From Levilactobacillus humaensis (GTDB lineage: Bacteria; Bacillota; Bacilli; Lactobacillales; Lactobacillaceae): a stretch of 64,000 nucleotides of DNA. Under the pieces are notes generated by a model that was not told where the DNA came from, searched no databases, and saw nothing but the letters and a program-made list of their open reading frames with translations. Both the position numbers and the translations under genes were made by a program. Below are positions 55,806-64,000 of this stretch, piece after piece (position 1 is the first letter of the stretch; each line of letters opens with the position of its first letter). The DNA lies in contig NZ_BROB01000013.1 in assembly GCF_024345185.1 (NCBI RefSeq), forward strand, positions 16,725 to 80,724. The letters run 5' to 3'.

Positions 55806-55825
55806 AGCACCGCCTAGGCGGTACT
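55806..55825 (-). terminator. Terminator of hpf
   Basis: 9-bp stem AGTACCGCC / GGCGGTGCT (one G-U pair) followed by six T on the minus strand. Confidence 0.85.
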
Positions 55826-55842
55826 TCGTTAGTTAGTCAACA

Positions 55843-56394
55843 TTATTGGTCGTCGGCTTCAATCAGACCATAACGGCCGTCGTTGCGGCGGTAGACAATG
55901 CTGATCCCATTGGTTTCAGCATCCTCGTAGATAAAGAAGTCGTGGCCTAACATGTCCATTTGCAGAACAGCTTCTTCATTATCCATTGGCTTTAACGAAA
56001 CGCGTTTAGTCCGGACAACCTCGAGCTCGTTACTTTCAGCTGGTTCTTCCGCAGCCTCTGAAGCGAAATCAAGATGCTTGTAGCCTTTTTCCCGAGACTT
56101 ACGGTTAACTTTGGTCTTGTACTTGCGAATTTGACGTTCCAGCTTGTCAGTAACCAGGTCAACACTTGCATATAAGTCCGGAGAGGTTTCCTCCGCCCGT
56201 AATGTCAAGTATGGGAGTGGGATTGTTACTTCAACCTTCGCTGTCTTGTTTTGGTAGACCTTCAGGTTGACATGCGCAATTGCCTCAACTTTGTTGTCGA
56301 AATATTTCTCCAACTTGCTGATACGCTTTTCAACGTAATCCCGTATTGCGTCAGTAACTTCGATGTTTTCACCACGAATATTAAATGTGAGCAT
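55843..56394 (-). CDS. hpf: Long-form ribosome hibernation promoting factor
   Basis: 183 residues. N-terminal S30AE domain (1-100, MLTFNIRGENIEVTDAIRDY to KVNRKSREKG), an acidic linker, and the C-terminal dimerisation domain (about 125-183, KRVSLKPMDNEEAVLQMDML) that joins two 70S ribosomes into 100S. Made in stationary phase and stress. It has its own promoter and terminator. Confidence 0.96.
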   Translation of the reverse strand: MLTFNIRGENIEVTDAIRDYVEKRISKLEKYFDNKVEAIAHVNLKVYQNKTAKVEVTIPLPYLTLRAEETSPDLYASVDLVTDKLERQIRKYKTKVNRKSREKGYKHLDFASEAAEEPAESNELEVVRTKRVSLKPMDNEEAVLQMDMLGHDFFIYEDAETNGISIVYRRNDGRYGLIEADDQ

Positions 56395-56479
56395 AAAACT
56401 TCTCTCCCTTCAGCCAAGAGATTGCTTGGCTTGCTCAGCACTAGAAGGACCACTCTTCTAATATGCTTTGCTTACATTT

Positions 56480-56508
56480 ATTATAATAGAAAGCCTTCTC
56501 ATAAACAA
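56480..56508 (-). promoter_or_regulatory. Promoter of hpf
   Basis: Minus strand: -35 TTGTTT (56508-56503), 17-nt spacer, -10 TATAAT (56485-56480). A 7-bp hairpin (AGCCAAG/CTTGGCT, 56412-56431) stands in the leader directly before the AAGGGAG ribosome binding site. Confidence 0.8.
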
Positions 56509-56533
56509 TTAATCTTGTCATTTTTATCGACGC

Positions 56534-57208
56534 TTAACGCGCTAAAGTCAGGCTAGTAACCGCTTTCGCGCCACCTAAATAAATTTGCTGAGCCGCATGT
56601 CTCAGGGTTCGCCCCGTCGTATACACGTCATCCAGTAGTAAAACACGCCGATTGGCTAAGAGGTCACTAGCCCCAGCGACCAGTTCAAAGGGTTGGGGTG
56701 TCAGGAGACGTTCCTGTCGGGTCTTGGCCGACTGTGGCCGGTCCTTATGGGTTGCCGTGACGGCCAGTGCTTGCTGAAAAGGTTGGCCCGTCAGCCATCC
56801 CGTCACCTGGTTGAACCCCCGGGTCTGCCAAGTTCGCTCATCAATGGGAATCGGGACCAAAATATCATAGTCTACCTGTTCCAAGGCCAGCCTGAGTGCC
56901 TCTTGCAGACCCAATCGCAACCGATAGTCCCCCTGAAATTTATACTGTTGCATGTAGGCTTTCATCCCCGCATCATAGCGATACACGGCCCGATTACGGA
57001 GGTTATCATGCCAGCGTCGGCAATCTCGGCAGACTTCAACGGTAGTCTGTTGCCGACCACACTGCGGGCAATGCTGCGGACTAATCGGCGTCAATCGATC
57101 ATGACAAGTGGCACACAACGCCGGTTGCGGCAATGGCCGCCACTGCCAAATCATGGTCACCGTTATAGCCGGGGCAAACGACCGGCCACACCACACACAG
57201 GTTAACAT
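56534..57208 (-). CDS. comFC: Competence protein ComFC (phosphoribosyltransferase-like)
   Basis: 224 residues. N-terminal Cys pairs for zinc (CVWCGRSF; LCATCHD; HCPQCGRQ; VCRDCRRW) and a C-terminal phosphoribosyltransferase fold with VLLLDDVYTTGRTL. In naturally competent bacteria ComFC helps internalise or prepare single-stranded DNA with ComFA. Overlaps the end of comFA by 7 nt. Confidence 0.92.
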   Translation of the reverse strand: MLTCVWCGRSFAPAITVTMIWQWRPLPQPALCATCHDRLTPISPQHCPQCGRQQTTVEVCRDCRRWHDNLRNRAVYRYDAGMKAYMQQYKFQGDYRLRLGLQEALRLALEQVDYDILVPIPIDERTWQTRGFNQVTGWLTGQPFQQALAVTATHKDRPQSAKTRQERLLTPQPFELVAGASDLLANRRVLLLDDVYTTGRTLRHAAQQIYLGGAKAVTSLTLAR

Positions 57209-58521
57209 GGTCGTCCCCCCTGACGCCGACCCTGCCGGTTCAGACGAGTGATCATGTTGCGGGCGCGTTGGACAGTCCGGGCATTGCTGTGACAGTAGGC
57301 CAGGACCTGCCCGCCAGAATCAGTTGCCAGTCGGCCGACCCGCCCGGCAATCTGGACCAAGGCTGCCGTCGAAAATACCGGGTCATCCGCCCCCAAGATG
57401 GCCACGGCCACTTTCGGAAACGTGACCCCCCGCTCCAAAATGGTCGTCGTTAACAGAAAACGATAGTTGCCCGCCCGAAAAGCCTGGACCTTGGCCTGTC
57501 GTTCGGGGTCGGCGGCATGAACCGTGGTTCCACCACTCAGCCCAGCTTTCATGAGCACCGCCATGACCACCGGCAGATCGGCCACGTGCGGCACAAAGAC
57601 TAAAAATGGCCGTCGCGCCGTCCACCAAAGACGGAGCTGTCGTTGCAGCCCGGCCGGAAGCCGTCCGCGCCCCAACTGTTGTCGCCACCGCCAACTGATC
57701 TTGAGCTGAAGCGGTGGCAACAAATAACCATGATAACGCAGTGGCAAGTAGGTGACGGCTAATTTTCCCTGCCTAATCTCTCGTTGTAGGCGTTCTCCGG
57801 GCGTTGCCGTCAGATATAGGCAACTGCCCTGCGTCTTCTGTGCACGATCAATGGCGACCTGTAGCATCGGACTGGTGGCTAAGGGAAAAGCATCAACTTC
57901 ATCGACAATAATCCAGTCGAAGGCCTGATCGAAGCGCAACAATTGGTGTGTCGTACAGATCGTTAGCTGACAATAGTGATACGGGACCGGTTGCCCACCG
58001 TAGAGTACGCACTGCTCGACCCCACCAAAGTCGCGTTGCAGACGCGGGGCAAGCTCTAAACAAACATCGATTCGGGGTGAGACCCACGCCACCCGCCAAC
58101 CCCGAGCCAACGCATCGGCCAGAGCCGGATAAACAATCTCAGTCTTGCCGGCTCCGGTCACCGCCCACAAGAGCTGCCGCTGGCCGGCTAACGCGTGTTT
58201 TTGAACGGCTTGAGCTGCCTGCATTTGCCTGGCGCTGAGCCGACCGTGCCAAGTCAAGCCCCCCATCACCAGTCGGGCAAACCGATTCGGTTCCGGAATA
58301 GTGTATAATCGATCCCGAGAGGTCAACCGACCCAATTGAAGGCAGGTGCGACAGTACCAGTCACCATTTGGCAATCGATCGGTTGCCGCAATCCATTGGC
58401 GACAACGTTGGCATTGCCAGCGCTGACCGATCGCCGTAACCGCTTTACTGGTCACCATCTCCGGTGCTCCCGGGAGTGGTACCGGCGATCGGCGCCCAAA
58501 TAATTCTGAAAAATCTGTCAT
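57202..58521 (-). CDS. comFA: Competence helicase ComFA
   Basis: 439 residues. N-terminal zinc module (CQRCRQWI...WYCRTCLQ), then a superfamily-2 helicase: Walker A LLWAVTGAGKTEIV, motif II DEVDAFPL, motif III YLTATPGE and motif VI QIAGRVGRLA. It is thought to pull transforming DNA into the cytoplasm. The Cys module and all ATPase motifs are intact, so it is not a decayed gene. Divergent from the YigZ-like gene. Confidence 0.93.
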   Translation of the reverse strand: MTDFSELFGRRSPVPLPGAPEMVTSKAVTAIGQRWQCQRCRQWIAATDRLPNGDWYCRTCLQLGRLTSRDRLYTIPEPNRFARLVMGGLTWHGRLSARQMQAAQAVQKHALAGQRQLLWAVTGAGKTEIVYPALADALARGWRVAWVSPRIDVCLELAPRLQRDFGGVEQCVLYGGQPVPYHYCQLTICTTHQLLRFDQAFDWIIVDEVDAFPLATSPMLQVAIDRAQKTQGSCLYLTATPGERLQREIRQGKLAVTYLPLRYHGYLLPPLQLKISWRWRQQLGRGRLPAGLQRQLRLWWTARRPFLVFVPHVADLPVVMAVLMKAGLSGGTTVHAADPERQAKVQAFRAGNYRFLLTTTILERGVTFPKVAVAILGADDPVFSTAALVQIAGRVGRLATDSGGQVLAYCHSNARTVQRARNMITRLNRQGRRQGGRPC

Positions 58522-58595
58522 TCGTTATCCCTCCCTAGTCATTCAGGGATAACTCCGTAATCGACAGCGTAAAATTTGTAAAGGATGGTTATTTT

Positions 58596-59249
58596 ATGGA
58601 AACTGATTACCTCACCATCAAAGAAGCTGGCCAACATGAGCTAGAAATCAAAAAATCTCGGTTCATCGCCGACGTTGGCCGTGTCATCACCGAGGAAGAG
58701 GCTCAGGCCTTTATCGCCGGTGTTATCGCTCGTGAACCCAAGGCAACCCACCATTGTTGGGCCTATGTCTTGGGAGAACACGACGAAATTCAACGGGAAA
58801 GCGACAACGGCGAGCCCTCAGGAACCGCCGGCGTGCCGATCTTAACCGTTCTCAAGCGAAACGACCTGCACAACGCCATCACCGTCGTCACCCGGTACTT
58901 CGGCGGAATCAAGCTCGGGGCGGGCGGCCTAATCCGTGCTTACAGCAACGCCACTTCCACGGGTGTCGAAGCCACCGGAGTGGTCAGACTCGTCAGACAG
59001 CGTGAGCTCACCCTCACCGTGTCTTATCCTCTCTACGACCGTCTGGCCCACTACCTGACCGAGAACGCCATCAGCGTGCTAGACACGGCCTATACCGACG
59101 CTGTGGCGGTGACCATCGCCGTTGACCTCGATGCCGTGACTCCGACTCAGGATGCCATTACCAATCTGCTCAGCAACCAATTCACAGTTAAGGAAGGCCC
59201 CGTGGCCTATCACGAGGTTCCCGTTGAAATTCATGCCAGCAATCGTTGA
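58596..59249 (+). CDS. YigZ/IMPACT-family protein
   Basis: 217 residues. N-terminal IMPACT (UPF0029) domain at about 15-125 (EIKKSRFIADVGRVITEEEA; THHCWAYVLGEHDEIQRESD; NGEPSGTAGVPILTVLKRND; VVTRYFGGIKLGAGGLIRAY) and a C-terminal DUF1949 (ferredoxin-like) domain. Relatives interact with translation regulators in eukaryotes; the bacterial function is unknown. Divergent from comFA, a widely conserved pair. ATG 58596 follows AAAGGATG. Confidence 0.88.
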   Translation: METDYLTIKEAGQHELEIKKSRFIADVGRVITEEEAQAFIAGVIAREPKATHHCWAYVLGEHDEIQRESDNGEPSGTAGVPILTVLKRNDLHNAITVVTRYFGGIKLGAGGLIRAYSNATSTGVEATGVVRLVRQRELTLTVSYPLYDRLAHYLTENAISVLDTAYTDAVAVTIAVDLDAVTPTQDAITNLLSNQFTVKEGPVAYHEVPVEIHASNR

Positions 59250-59267
59250 CCATTTCATTTGTCAAAA

Positions 59268-59301
59268 AAAGGGACCCGAATCGTTAAGATTCGAGTCCTT
59301 T
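59268..59301. terminator. Convergent terminator between the YigZ-like gene and tagO
   Basis: A long stem (AAAGGGAC.CGAATC against GATTCG.GTCCTTT); seven T follow on the minus strand and TTTCGT on the plus strand, so it is best for tagO and may also serve the YigZ-like gene. Confidence 0.8.
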
Positions 59302-59319
59302 CGTCTACCGTCAACATCC

Positions 59320-60414
59320 CTAATCGGAATTCTTTGACGTCAGCTTTTTAACAATGTGATTGATCCAGTGTAACAGTGGCTGTCGATCGGAACCGACCAG
59401 TCCAATGGCCTCCACGAAGAGCTCCAACCCAATTAGGATGGCGATGGTCAGGAGGACCGACCCCCAGATCGTGGACAGCGGATACAGCAAGGAAATAAAG
59501 GAGAAAATTAGCGCAATCCCGTAGATGACCAGCACCGTTTGCCGGTGGGTCAGACCCAACTGCATCAATCGGTGATGCAGATGGTGCTTATCGGCGTGCG
59601 AGATGGGCTGTTTGTTCAAGATCCGTCGAATCATGGCGTAAACCGTATCGGTAATCGGAACCCCCAGGATAATCACGGGGATAATCACGGAGATAAACGT
59701 CACGTTTTTCAACCCATACAGGGAGAAGCAGGCAATCATGAACCCGATAAACTGGGCCCCGGTATCTCCCAGATAAATTCGCGCTGGGAAGAAGTTGTAA
59801 GGTAGAAACCCGACCATGGCGGCGACTAAGGCGAAAATCATGATGGCCACCCAGGTGTTGGCCACGTTGAGGAAGAAGAGTCCCGTGATCCCCGTCGTGG
59901 TTAACGCAATGATGGAAACTCCGGTTGCCAACCCATCAAGGCCGTCGATCAGGTTGATGGCGTTAATAATCGCCACAATCCAGATCAACGTAATAGGTAA
60001 GGCTAACCAGCCGAAATGCCAAACGCCAACAAAGGGTAACGTCAGGTAACGCATCCGCACACCGGCAACGAAGTAAACTTCTAAGGCCGCCAAGGTTTGA
60101 AACATCACCTTTTGCCGCGGCCGTAATTCAAAGACATCATCGATCATCCCGCCGGCAACGATAATGCATTCCCCACCGAACAATCCCCAGAGCTGCTGCG
60201 TTGGCATCTGATCACGGAGTAGAAACATGGTCGAGAAGGTGAAGGCAATGAAGATTGCCAAGCCACCCAATGTGGGCATGGGCACCTTGTTGACGCGTCG
60301 CTGATTTGGTTTATCCACCGCACCAATTTGAAACGCAAGGCGGCGTACAAACGGCGTTAGGACTGCGGAGATAATCATGGTAGCGAATAAGCTAACAATA
60401 ATCTCAAATTTCAT
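59320..60414 (-). CDS. tagO: Undecaprenyl-phosphate GlcNAc-1-phosphate transferase
   Basis: 364 residues, about ten membrane helices. MraY/WecA/TagO signatures: DKPNQRRVNKVPMPTLGGLA, GMIDDVFELRP, NAINLIDGLDGLATG, FFPARIYLGDTGAQFIGF and the HADKHHLHHRL loop typical of WecA/TagO. Moves GlcNAc-1-P from UDP-GlcNAc onto undecaprenyl phosphate, the first step of wall teichoic acid or surface polysaccharide synthesis. ATG 60414 follows AGAGGAC; a 39-codon in-frame extension runs into the promoter and is rejected. Confidence 0.93.
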   Translation of the reverse strand: MKFEIIVSLFATMIISAVLTPFVRRLAFQIGAVDKPNQRRVNKVPMPTLGGLAIFIAFTFSTMFLLRDQMPTQQLWGLFGGECIIVAGGMIDDVFELRPRQKVMFQTLAALEVYFVAGVRMRYLTLPFVGVWHFGWLALPITLIWIVAIINAINLIDGLDGLATGVSIIALTTTGITGLFFLNVANTWVAIMIFALVAAMVGFLPYNFFPARIYLGDTGAQFIGFMIACFSLYGLKNVTFISVIIPVIILGVPITDTVYAMIRRILNKQPISHADKHHLHHRLMQLGLTHRQTVLVIYGIALIFSFISLLYPLSTIWGSVLLTIAILIGLELFVEAIGLVGSDRQPLLHWINHIVKKLTSKNSD

Positions 60415-60451
60415 AAAGTGTCCTCTTTCTTTTCTATCGGTTCTTTTGCTA

Positions 60452-60480
60452 ATTATACAAATCTCACAAATCAAACACAA
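60452..60480 (-). promoter_or_regulatory. Promoter of tagO
   Basis: Minus strand: -35 TTGTGT (60480-60475), 17-nt spacer, -10 TATAAT (60457-60452), about 38 nt before the ATG. Confidence 0.78.
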
Positions 60481-60755
60481 CCGCCTTTTAGGGTTGCCAC
60501 CGAACCTTACGGAAGATTTAAGCGGTGCCATTATTCACAAACTCATGAAATCATTTTCATAAATCAAATAATTTTCACGCCACATTTGCCTTCACCCTTC
60601 CGAACAATCTTTGTGTCCAAGGGATTTCGCAAGTGTAACGATCCCGAATCTCTCGCGCCACGATCAAATTGACGGGTCTTGTGAAAAAACGAGTCAACGG
60701 CCACGATAACTGCCGTTAACTTGCCAAACAATTTCCTTAGAACCGGATCAAAAAA

Positions 60756-60787
60756 GCGGCGAACCCTCCTGACAGAAGGCCCACCGC
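60756..60787 (-). terminator. Terminator after kimA
   Basis: GC-rich stem of about 12-13 bp including G-U pairs (GCGGTGGGCCTTC against GGAGGGTTCGCCGC) followed by six T on the minus strand. A second perfect hairpin (CCGAGGA/TCCTCGG, 60803-60819) precedes it. Confidence 0.75.
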
Positions 60788-60827
60788 CGAGTATTGGGGC
60801 CACCGAGGAAGCTCCTCGGCACCGCAA

Positions 60828-62663
60828 CTACTCTTTTAAGTGATAGTTATAAGTTGACACAATAATATTTTCACGTGAATTCAGCGTTGCCCGCAGACGT
60901 AAGGCCGTCTGGTTATGCAACACATTTTGCCAAGGATGGCGTGGCACGAATTGAGGTACCAGCACGGTGGTCGTGAAGTTTCGTTCGGCCGCCCGCTTAG
61001 CAATCACATCACAGAACCGCAACGTTGGCGTTGCAATTGACCGGTAGGAGGAGTGAATATCCACAAACCGAATGTCTGGGAATTCCTCCTTGAATTCCTG
61101 AGCGGTCTTATGTTCCTTCTGTGGATTTTCATCGAAGGAAACGTGCATCGCAATGACGTAATCCCCGATAGACCGGGCGTAATTGATAGCGCCAGTCGTC
61201 ACCCGAGTGATGTTGCTGACCAAGACAATGACCGTGGCCCCATCATACTCGTGAACTTCGGCCTTGGCCTTTGCGGCTACCCGCAACTGCTTAGCAACCT
61301 TGCCATAGTGCTCGTGAATGCGGTAGAACAACCGCAGAATCAATGGCATGATGATCAGATATGGCCAAATGTTGCCGAAACGCGTAATCAAGAGGAATGT
61401 CACTAAGACCACAGAGATTAAAGCCCCAACAAAGTTAATGAAAGCTTTCCCTTGCCAGAAACCTTCACGGGTTCTAAACCAGTGAATAATCATCCCAGAT
61501 TGAGACAACGTAAATGGTACGAACACCCCAATGGCATACAGTGGAATCAACAACGTCGTTTGCCCATGGAAGATGAAGATCAGAGCAATCGCACCCAGTG
61601 CCAATGAGATGATCCCATTGGAATAACCCAGCCGGTCTCCTCGGTCTAAGTAAGCATGTGGGAGAAACTTATCTTTAGCCAAGTTATAGGCCAGAATTGG
61701 AAACGCTGAGAATCCGGTATTGGCGGCGACAGCTAAAATTAAGGCAGTAGATAATTGGAAAAGATAATAGATGATGCCATGACCGAAGACGTTGGTTCCA
61801 ATCTGCGAAAGCACCGTTTGACTAGCTTGTGGTCGGATACCCATGTAGTAACTCATGAAGGTAATCCCACCGAAGAAGATCGCCAAAATCGTTGCCATGA
61901 TGGCCAACGTTGCGGCCGCGTTATGACTCTTAGGCTTCTTAAAGTTTGGAACCGCGTTACTGATGGCTTCAACCCCGGTCAGTGATGATGACCCGGAGGA
62001 GAATGCCCGGAAGAACAGAAGCAACGTCATCCCAGAAACCTTGCCCCCTACCGGTGCCGCAGCATGGTAAGTGATATTTCCAGTGACGATATTGTAGAAA
62101 CCGACACCAATCATGATGAAGATCATCGCAATGAAGAAGTACACCGGTAACGTTAAGAACGCCGCCGATTCACGCATCCCCCGAAGGTTCATTAACATAA
62201 TCCCAACAACGATTAATACCGAGACCAATACGGAATACTTCGACAAACCGGGAATAGCCGACGTGATCGCTTCAGTTCCGGAGGTCGTGGACACGGCCAC
62301 CGTTAACATGTAGTCGACCAGTAATGATCCACCCGCGACTAATCCCGCGCCTTCACCCCAGTTGGTGCTGGCAACCACATAGGCCCCACCACCAGAAGGG
62401 TAAGCATGAATAATTTGCTGGTAAGAAAGCGTAATCGCAAATAACAGAACTAAGACCAATGCCGCAACGTATAATTGATACATCATGGCTGCTGCGGATA
62501 AGGTGATCAGAACTGTGGTGATTTGCTCAGTACCATATGCCACAGAGGATAGGGCGTCGGATGACAGTAAGGCTAATGCCTTAAACTTGGTCAACGCTTG
62601 ACCGCCCTCGTCCATGGTTTTTAGAGGTTTCCCAATTAAAACCCGCTTTAAATAATGCCACAT
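60828..62663 (-). CDS. kimA: KimA-type high-affinity potassium importer
   Basis: 611 residues. About twelve APC-type helices (1-455) and a cytoplasmic USP-like domain of about 150 residues. It follows Bacillus KimA (YdaO) closely from its first residues: RVLIGKPLKTMDEGGQALTK, ALLSSDALSSVAYGTEQITT, YPSGGGAYVV, GGSLLVDYMLTVAVS and NTGFSAFPILAYNLAKD. KimA imports K+ with protons and is inhibited by c-di-AMP in Bacillus. ATG 62663 follows AAGGAG by 9 nt. The c-di-AMP riboswitch that precedes Bacillus kimA was not recognised here. Confidence 0.9.
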   Translation of the reverse strand: MWHYLKRVLIGKPLKTMDEGGQALTKFKALALLSSDALSSVAYGTEQITTVLITLSAAAMMYQLYVAALVLVLLFAITLSYQQIIHAYPSGGGAYVVASTNWGEGAGLVAGGSLLVDYMLTVAVSTTSGTEAITSAIPGLSKYSVLVSVLIVVGIMLMNLRGMRESAAFLTLPVYFFIAMIFIMIGVGFYNIVTGNITYHAAAPVGGKVSGMTLLLFFRAFSSGSSSLTGVEAISNAVPNFKKPKSHNAAATLAIMATILAIFFGGITFMSYYMGIRPQASQTVLSQIGTNVFGHGIIYYLFQLSTALILAVAANTGFSAFPILAYNLAKDKFLPHAYLDRGDRLGYSNGIISLALGAIALIFIFHGQTTLLIPLYAIGVFVPFTLSQSGMIIHWFRTREGFWQGKAFINFVGALISVVLVTFLLITRFGNIWPYLIIMPLILRLFYRIHEHYGKVAKQLRVAAKAKAEVHEYDGATVIVLVSNITRVTTGAINYARSIGDYVIAMHVSFDENPQKEHKTAQEFKEEFPDIRFVDIHSSYRSIATPTLRFCDVIAKRAAERNFTTTVLVPQFVPRHPWQNVLHNQTALRLRATLNSRENIIVSTYNYHLKE

Positions 62664-63076
62664 GACTAGTTACTCCTTATCTCCATAAATAATGAAAACG
62701 GGTCAAAACCCGCTTAATGATGCTCGATTTATTGAAGTTCAAGTGCAGACGTAATTCTACTACAACTGTCTAAACATTACCACAATTACCGCAGTTAGCA
62801 ACTGCAAAATAGTGGCAGACGAACTTCCCCATTATCCGGCAACCTTGGGCGGAAATAAAGCCTTGATTTTACCAAAGTTGTGTTGCTGATCTTCGGGACG
62901 TTTTTGGTATCGGTTTCATTGCCGCTACCTCTGACAAGTCGTGATCAGATCGTACACCCTATTTCCTGTCAATGGTTGTGGCTAGCAATTGTTAAACCGC
63001 TTACAAAACGTGTTGCTTATTGGTCAACTCGCTACTAGATTATCGTATACTGGGCCTAAAGAAAGAAGTGTGAACG
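62664..63076. other. Divergent control region between kimA and the acetyltransferase gene
   Basis: About 410 bases. On the minus strand, 36 nt before kimA, a small hairpin CGGGT/ACCCG (62699-62712) is followed by TTTTC, like a weak attenuator. A perfect GCAGTT/AACTGC hairpin lies at 62791-62805. On the plus strand TTAAACCGCTTACA at 62992-63005 resembles a catabolite-responsive element, and a -10 TATACT at 63046-63051 precedes the acetyltransferase gene. The ydaO riboswitch core was looked for and not found. Confidence 0.55.
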
Positions 63077-63919
63077 ATGTCAACTCTGATCAATGGGGTC
63101 ACCTTTTTCCAAGATAACCTGACGGCGACCCACTCCCATCGCAATCAAACTGTGTTATTTACACCGGAACTCGCCGATTTTCTAACGGCACGACACATCT
63201 ATACGCTTTCACGTCGCCAAGATGGCCACCGCATCCACTATCAACGGCCCATTCGGCTTCCCGTTAGTCTCCAAATCGAACCGTATAGCCTATTTCTCTT
63301 TGGCCGCCACTTCTGTAGCATGGGCGCCTTTAGCTCCACGAACAGCAATCTGCCAATTAACACCGTGATTGGCCGTTACTCCTCCATCGCCAGCAATGTG
63401 ACCCGTATGCAGGGAAGTCACCCGACAACCCGATTTACCACGTCTATGCTCACCTATGACGACCGCGTCACAGCCTTTAACGACTACTTAGCAACCACTG
63501 AAAATACCTTTGAACGCAAGCCCAATCCGGTTCGCAACGGTGGTCCGATTGTTATTGGTAACGACGTCTGGATTGGTCAGGATGTCCGCTTCACCCCAGC
63601 TGGGGCCACGGTTGGGGATGGTGCCGTCATTGCCGGCGGGGCCCTCGTCACCAAGGATGTCCCAGCCTATGCGGTGGTCGGCGGCATCCCCGCCCGCGTG
63701 CTCAAATACCGTTTCCCACAATCGGTCATCGACCAACTTGTGGCCTTGAAATGGTGGCAGTACGGCTTCGGCGACTTCCGTGGGGTGACGCCCGACGAGC
63801 CGATCGAAAGCTTTATCGACAAGGTTGGTAACCTCGCCGCTACCGATGCCATCCAACCATTTACACCTGTTAGCACAAGCTTTGACGACCTCATCGCAGC
63901 CGCTAAACAACCTGAATAG
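63077..63919 (+). CDS. Left-handed beta-helix (hexapeptide) acetyltransferase, CatB-like
   Basis: 280 residues. An N-terminal region of about 75 residues ([20 protein letters not shown]) that I do not recognise precedes hexapeptide repeats ([69 protein letters not shown]) as in CatB/xenobiotic acyltransferases. The acceptor could be a sugar or wall component; antibiotic modification is possible but unsupported. Plus strand, with its own terminator; ATG follows AAAGAAAG with weak complementarity. Confidence 0.83.
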   Translation: MSTLINGVTFFQDNLTATHSHRNQTVLFTPELADFLTARHIYTLSRRQDGHRIHYQRPIRLPVSLQIEPYSLFLFGRHFCSMGAFSSTNSNLPINTVIGRYSSIASNVTRMQGSHPTTRFTTSMLTYDDRVTAFNDYLATTENTFERKPNPVRNGGPIVIGNDVWIGQDVRFTPAGATVGDGAVIAGGALVTKDVPAYAVVGGIPARVLKYRFPQSVIDQLVALKWWQYGFGDFRGVTPDEPIESFIDKVGNLAATDAIQPFTPVSTSFDDLIAAAKQPE

Positions 63920-63939
63920 CCATAAAACATACTAAGATT

Positions 63940-63979
63940 AGCTCTGTAAAACCGATTTGGTTTTACAGAGCTTTTTTTG
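63940..63979 (+). terminator. Terminator of the beta-helix acetyltransferase gene
   Basis: A 14-bp perfect stem AGCTCTGTAAAACC / GGTTTTACAGAGCT with a 5-nt loop and seven T. Confidence 0.9.
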
Positions 63980-64000
63980 AATTACAGTAGGTATATGGAG

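Larger units (their letters stand above)
60415..60827. other. Gene-free region between kimA and tagO
   Basis: About 410 bases. Starting from the kimA stop on the minus strand: hairpin 60803-60819, terminator 60756-60787, about 270 nt without clear structure, then the tagO promoter. An 87-codon frame (60564-60827) begins inside the hairpins, lacks a ribosome binding site and is not called. Confidence 0.6.

Noticed and set aside
60564..60827. 87-codon frame after kimA
   Set aside because: It starts within the kimA 3' hairpins, crosses a terminator and has no ribosome binding site.
62664..62990. ydaO-type c-di-AMP riboswitch before kimA
   Set aside because: Expected from Bacillus, but the conserved cores (GGGGUGAAU-like and CCGUCAGCUAACCUCG-like) are absent by eye. 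An Infernal search would be decisive.

Overview
The window is a stretch of low-copy, mostly housekeeping chromosome from a member of the Lactobacillaceae. Support comes from gene content and order (ung-pta-tsaE; smpB-rnr-est-secG; cggR-gap-pgk-tpiA-eno; rapZ-yvcK-whiA next to clpP; pspC-hprK-lgt-gpsA-galU-trxB; phoPR-pst-phoU; prfB-secA-hpf-comFC-comFA), Gram-positive ribosome binding sites and the surface-protein domains. The roughly even base composition and the MucBP/DUF5776 surface proteins suggest Levilactobacillus or a close relative, but the species is inference. No prophage, insertion sequence, CRISPR array or rRNA was seen.

Layout. 1-3660: acetyltransferase, tsaE, pta and ung (all minus), then a plus-strand LURP-one-like gene. 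3684-10100: three tandem paralogous secreted BspA-type repeat proteins with MucBP and a shared C-terminal domain, the most accessory part of the window. 10242-11104: a FusB-type EF-G-binding protein behind what reads as a complete translational attenuator (13-codon leader peptide plus four alternately pairing segments). 11147-16860: smpB, rnr, esterase, secG and a ClC transporter. 16862-17911: an LPXTG protein with short in-frame DNA repeats. 17977-23980: the lower glycolytic cluster under CggR. 24045-25110: two identical tRNA-Arg(CCG) genes, each with promoter and terminator, bracketing an ECF transporter S component.

25119-30297: a LiaF-like/LytTR pair, clpP with a CtsR operator, and rapZ-yvcK-whiA. 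30318-37250: a HdeD-like protein, uvrA, uvrB, a GNAT protein and an HD hydrolase. 37262-42842: pspC, yvlD, hprK, lgt, gpsA, galU, trxB, linking catabolite control, lipoprotein maturation, phospholipid precursor and UDP-glucose supply, and thiol redox. 42931-51422: the phosphate regulon, with a PDZ membrane protein, phoP, phoR, then pstS-pstC-pstA-pstB-pstB-phoU behind a good Pho box. 51423-51996 is a long gene-free gap with a trident-shaped palindrome. 51997-59301: prfB with the classical +1 frameshift, secA, hpf, comFA/comFC and a YigZ-family gene. 59320-63979: tagO, the KimA potassium importer and a left-handed beta-helix acetyltransferase.

The strongest candidate for something undescribed is the leader of the EF-G-binding protein gene. 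Next are the trident palindrome downstream of prfB, the duplicated tRNA-Arg cassette, an inverted repeat that hides the ribosome binding site of the ClC gene, and an upstream element shared by the BspA-type genes. All were read by eye; no homology search or folding program was run.
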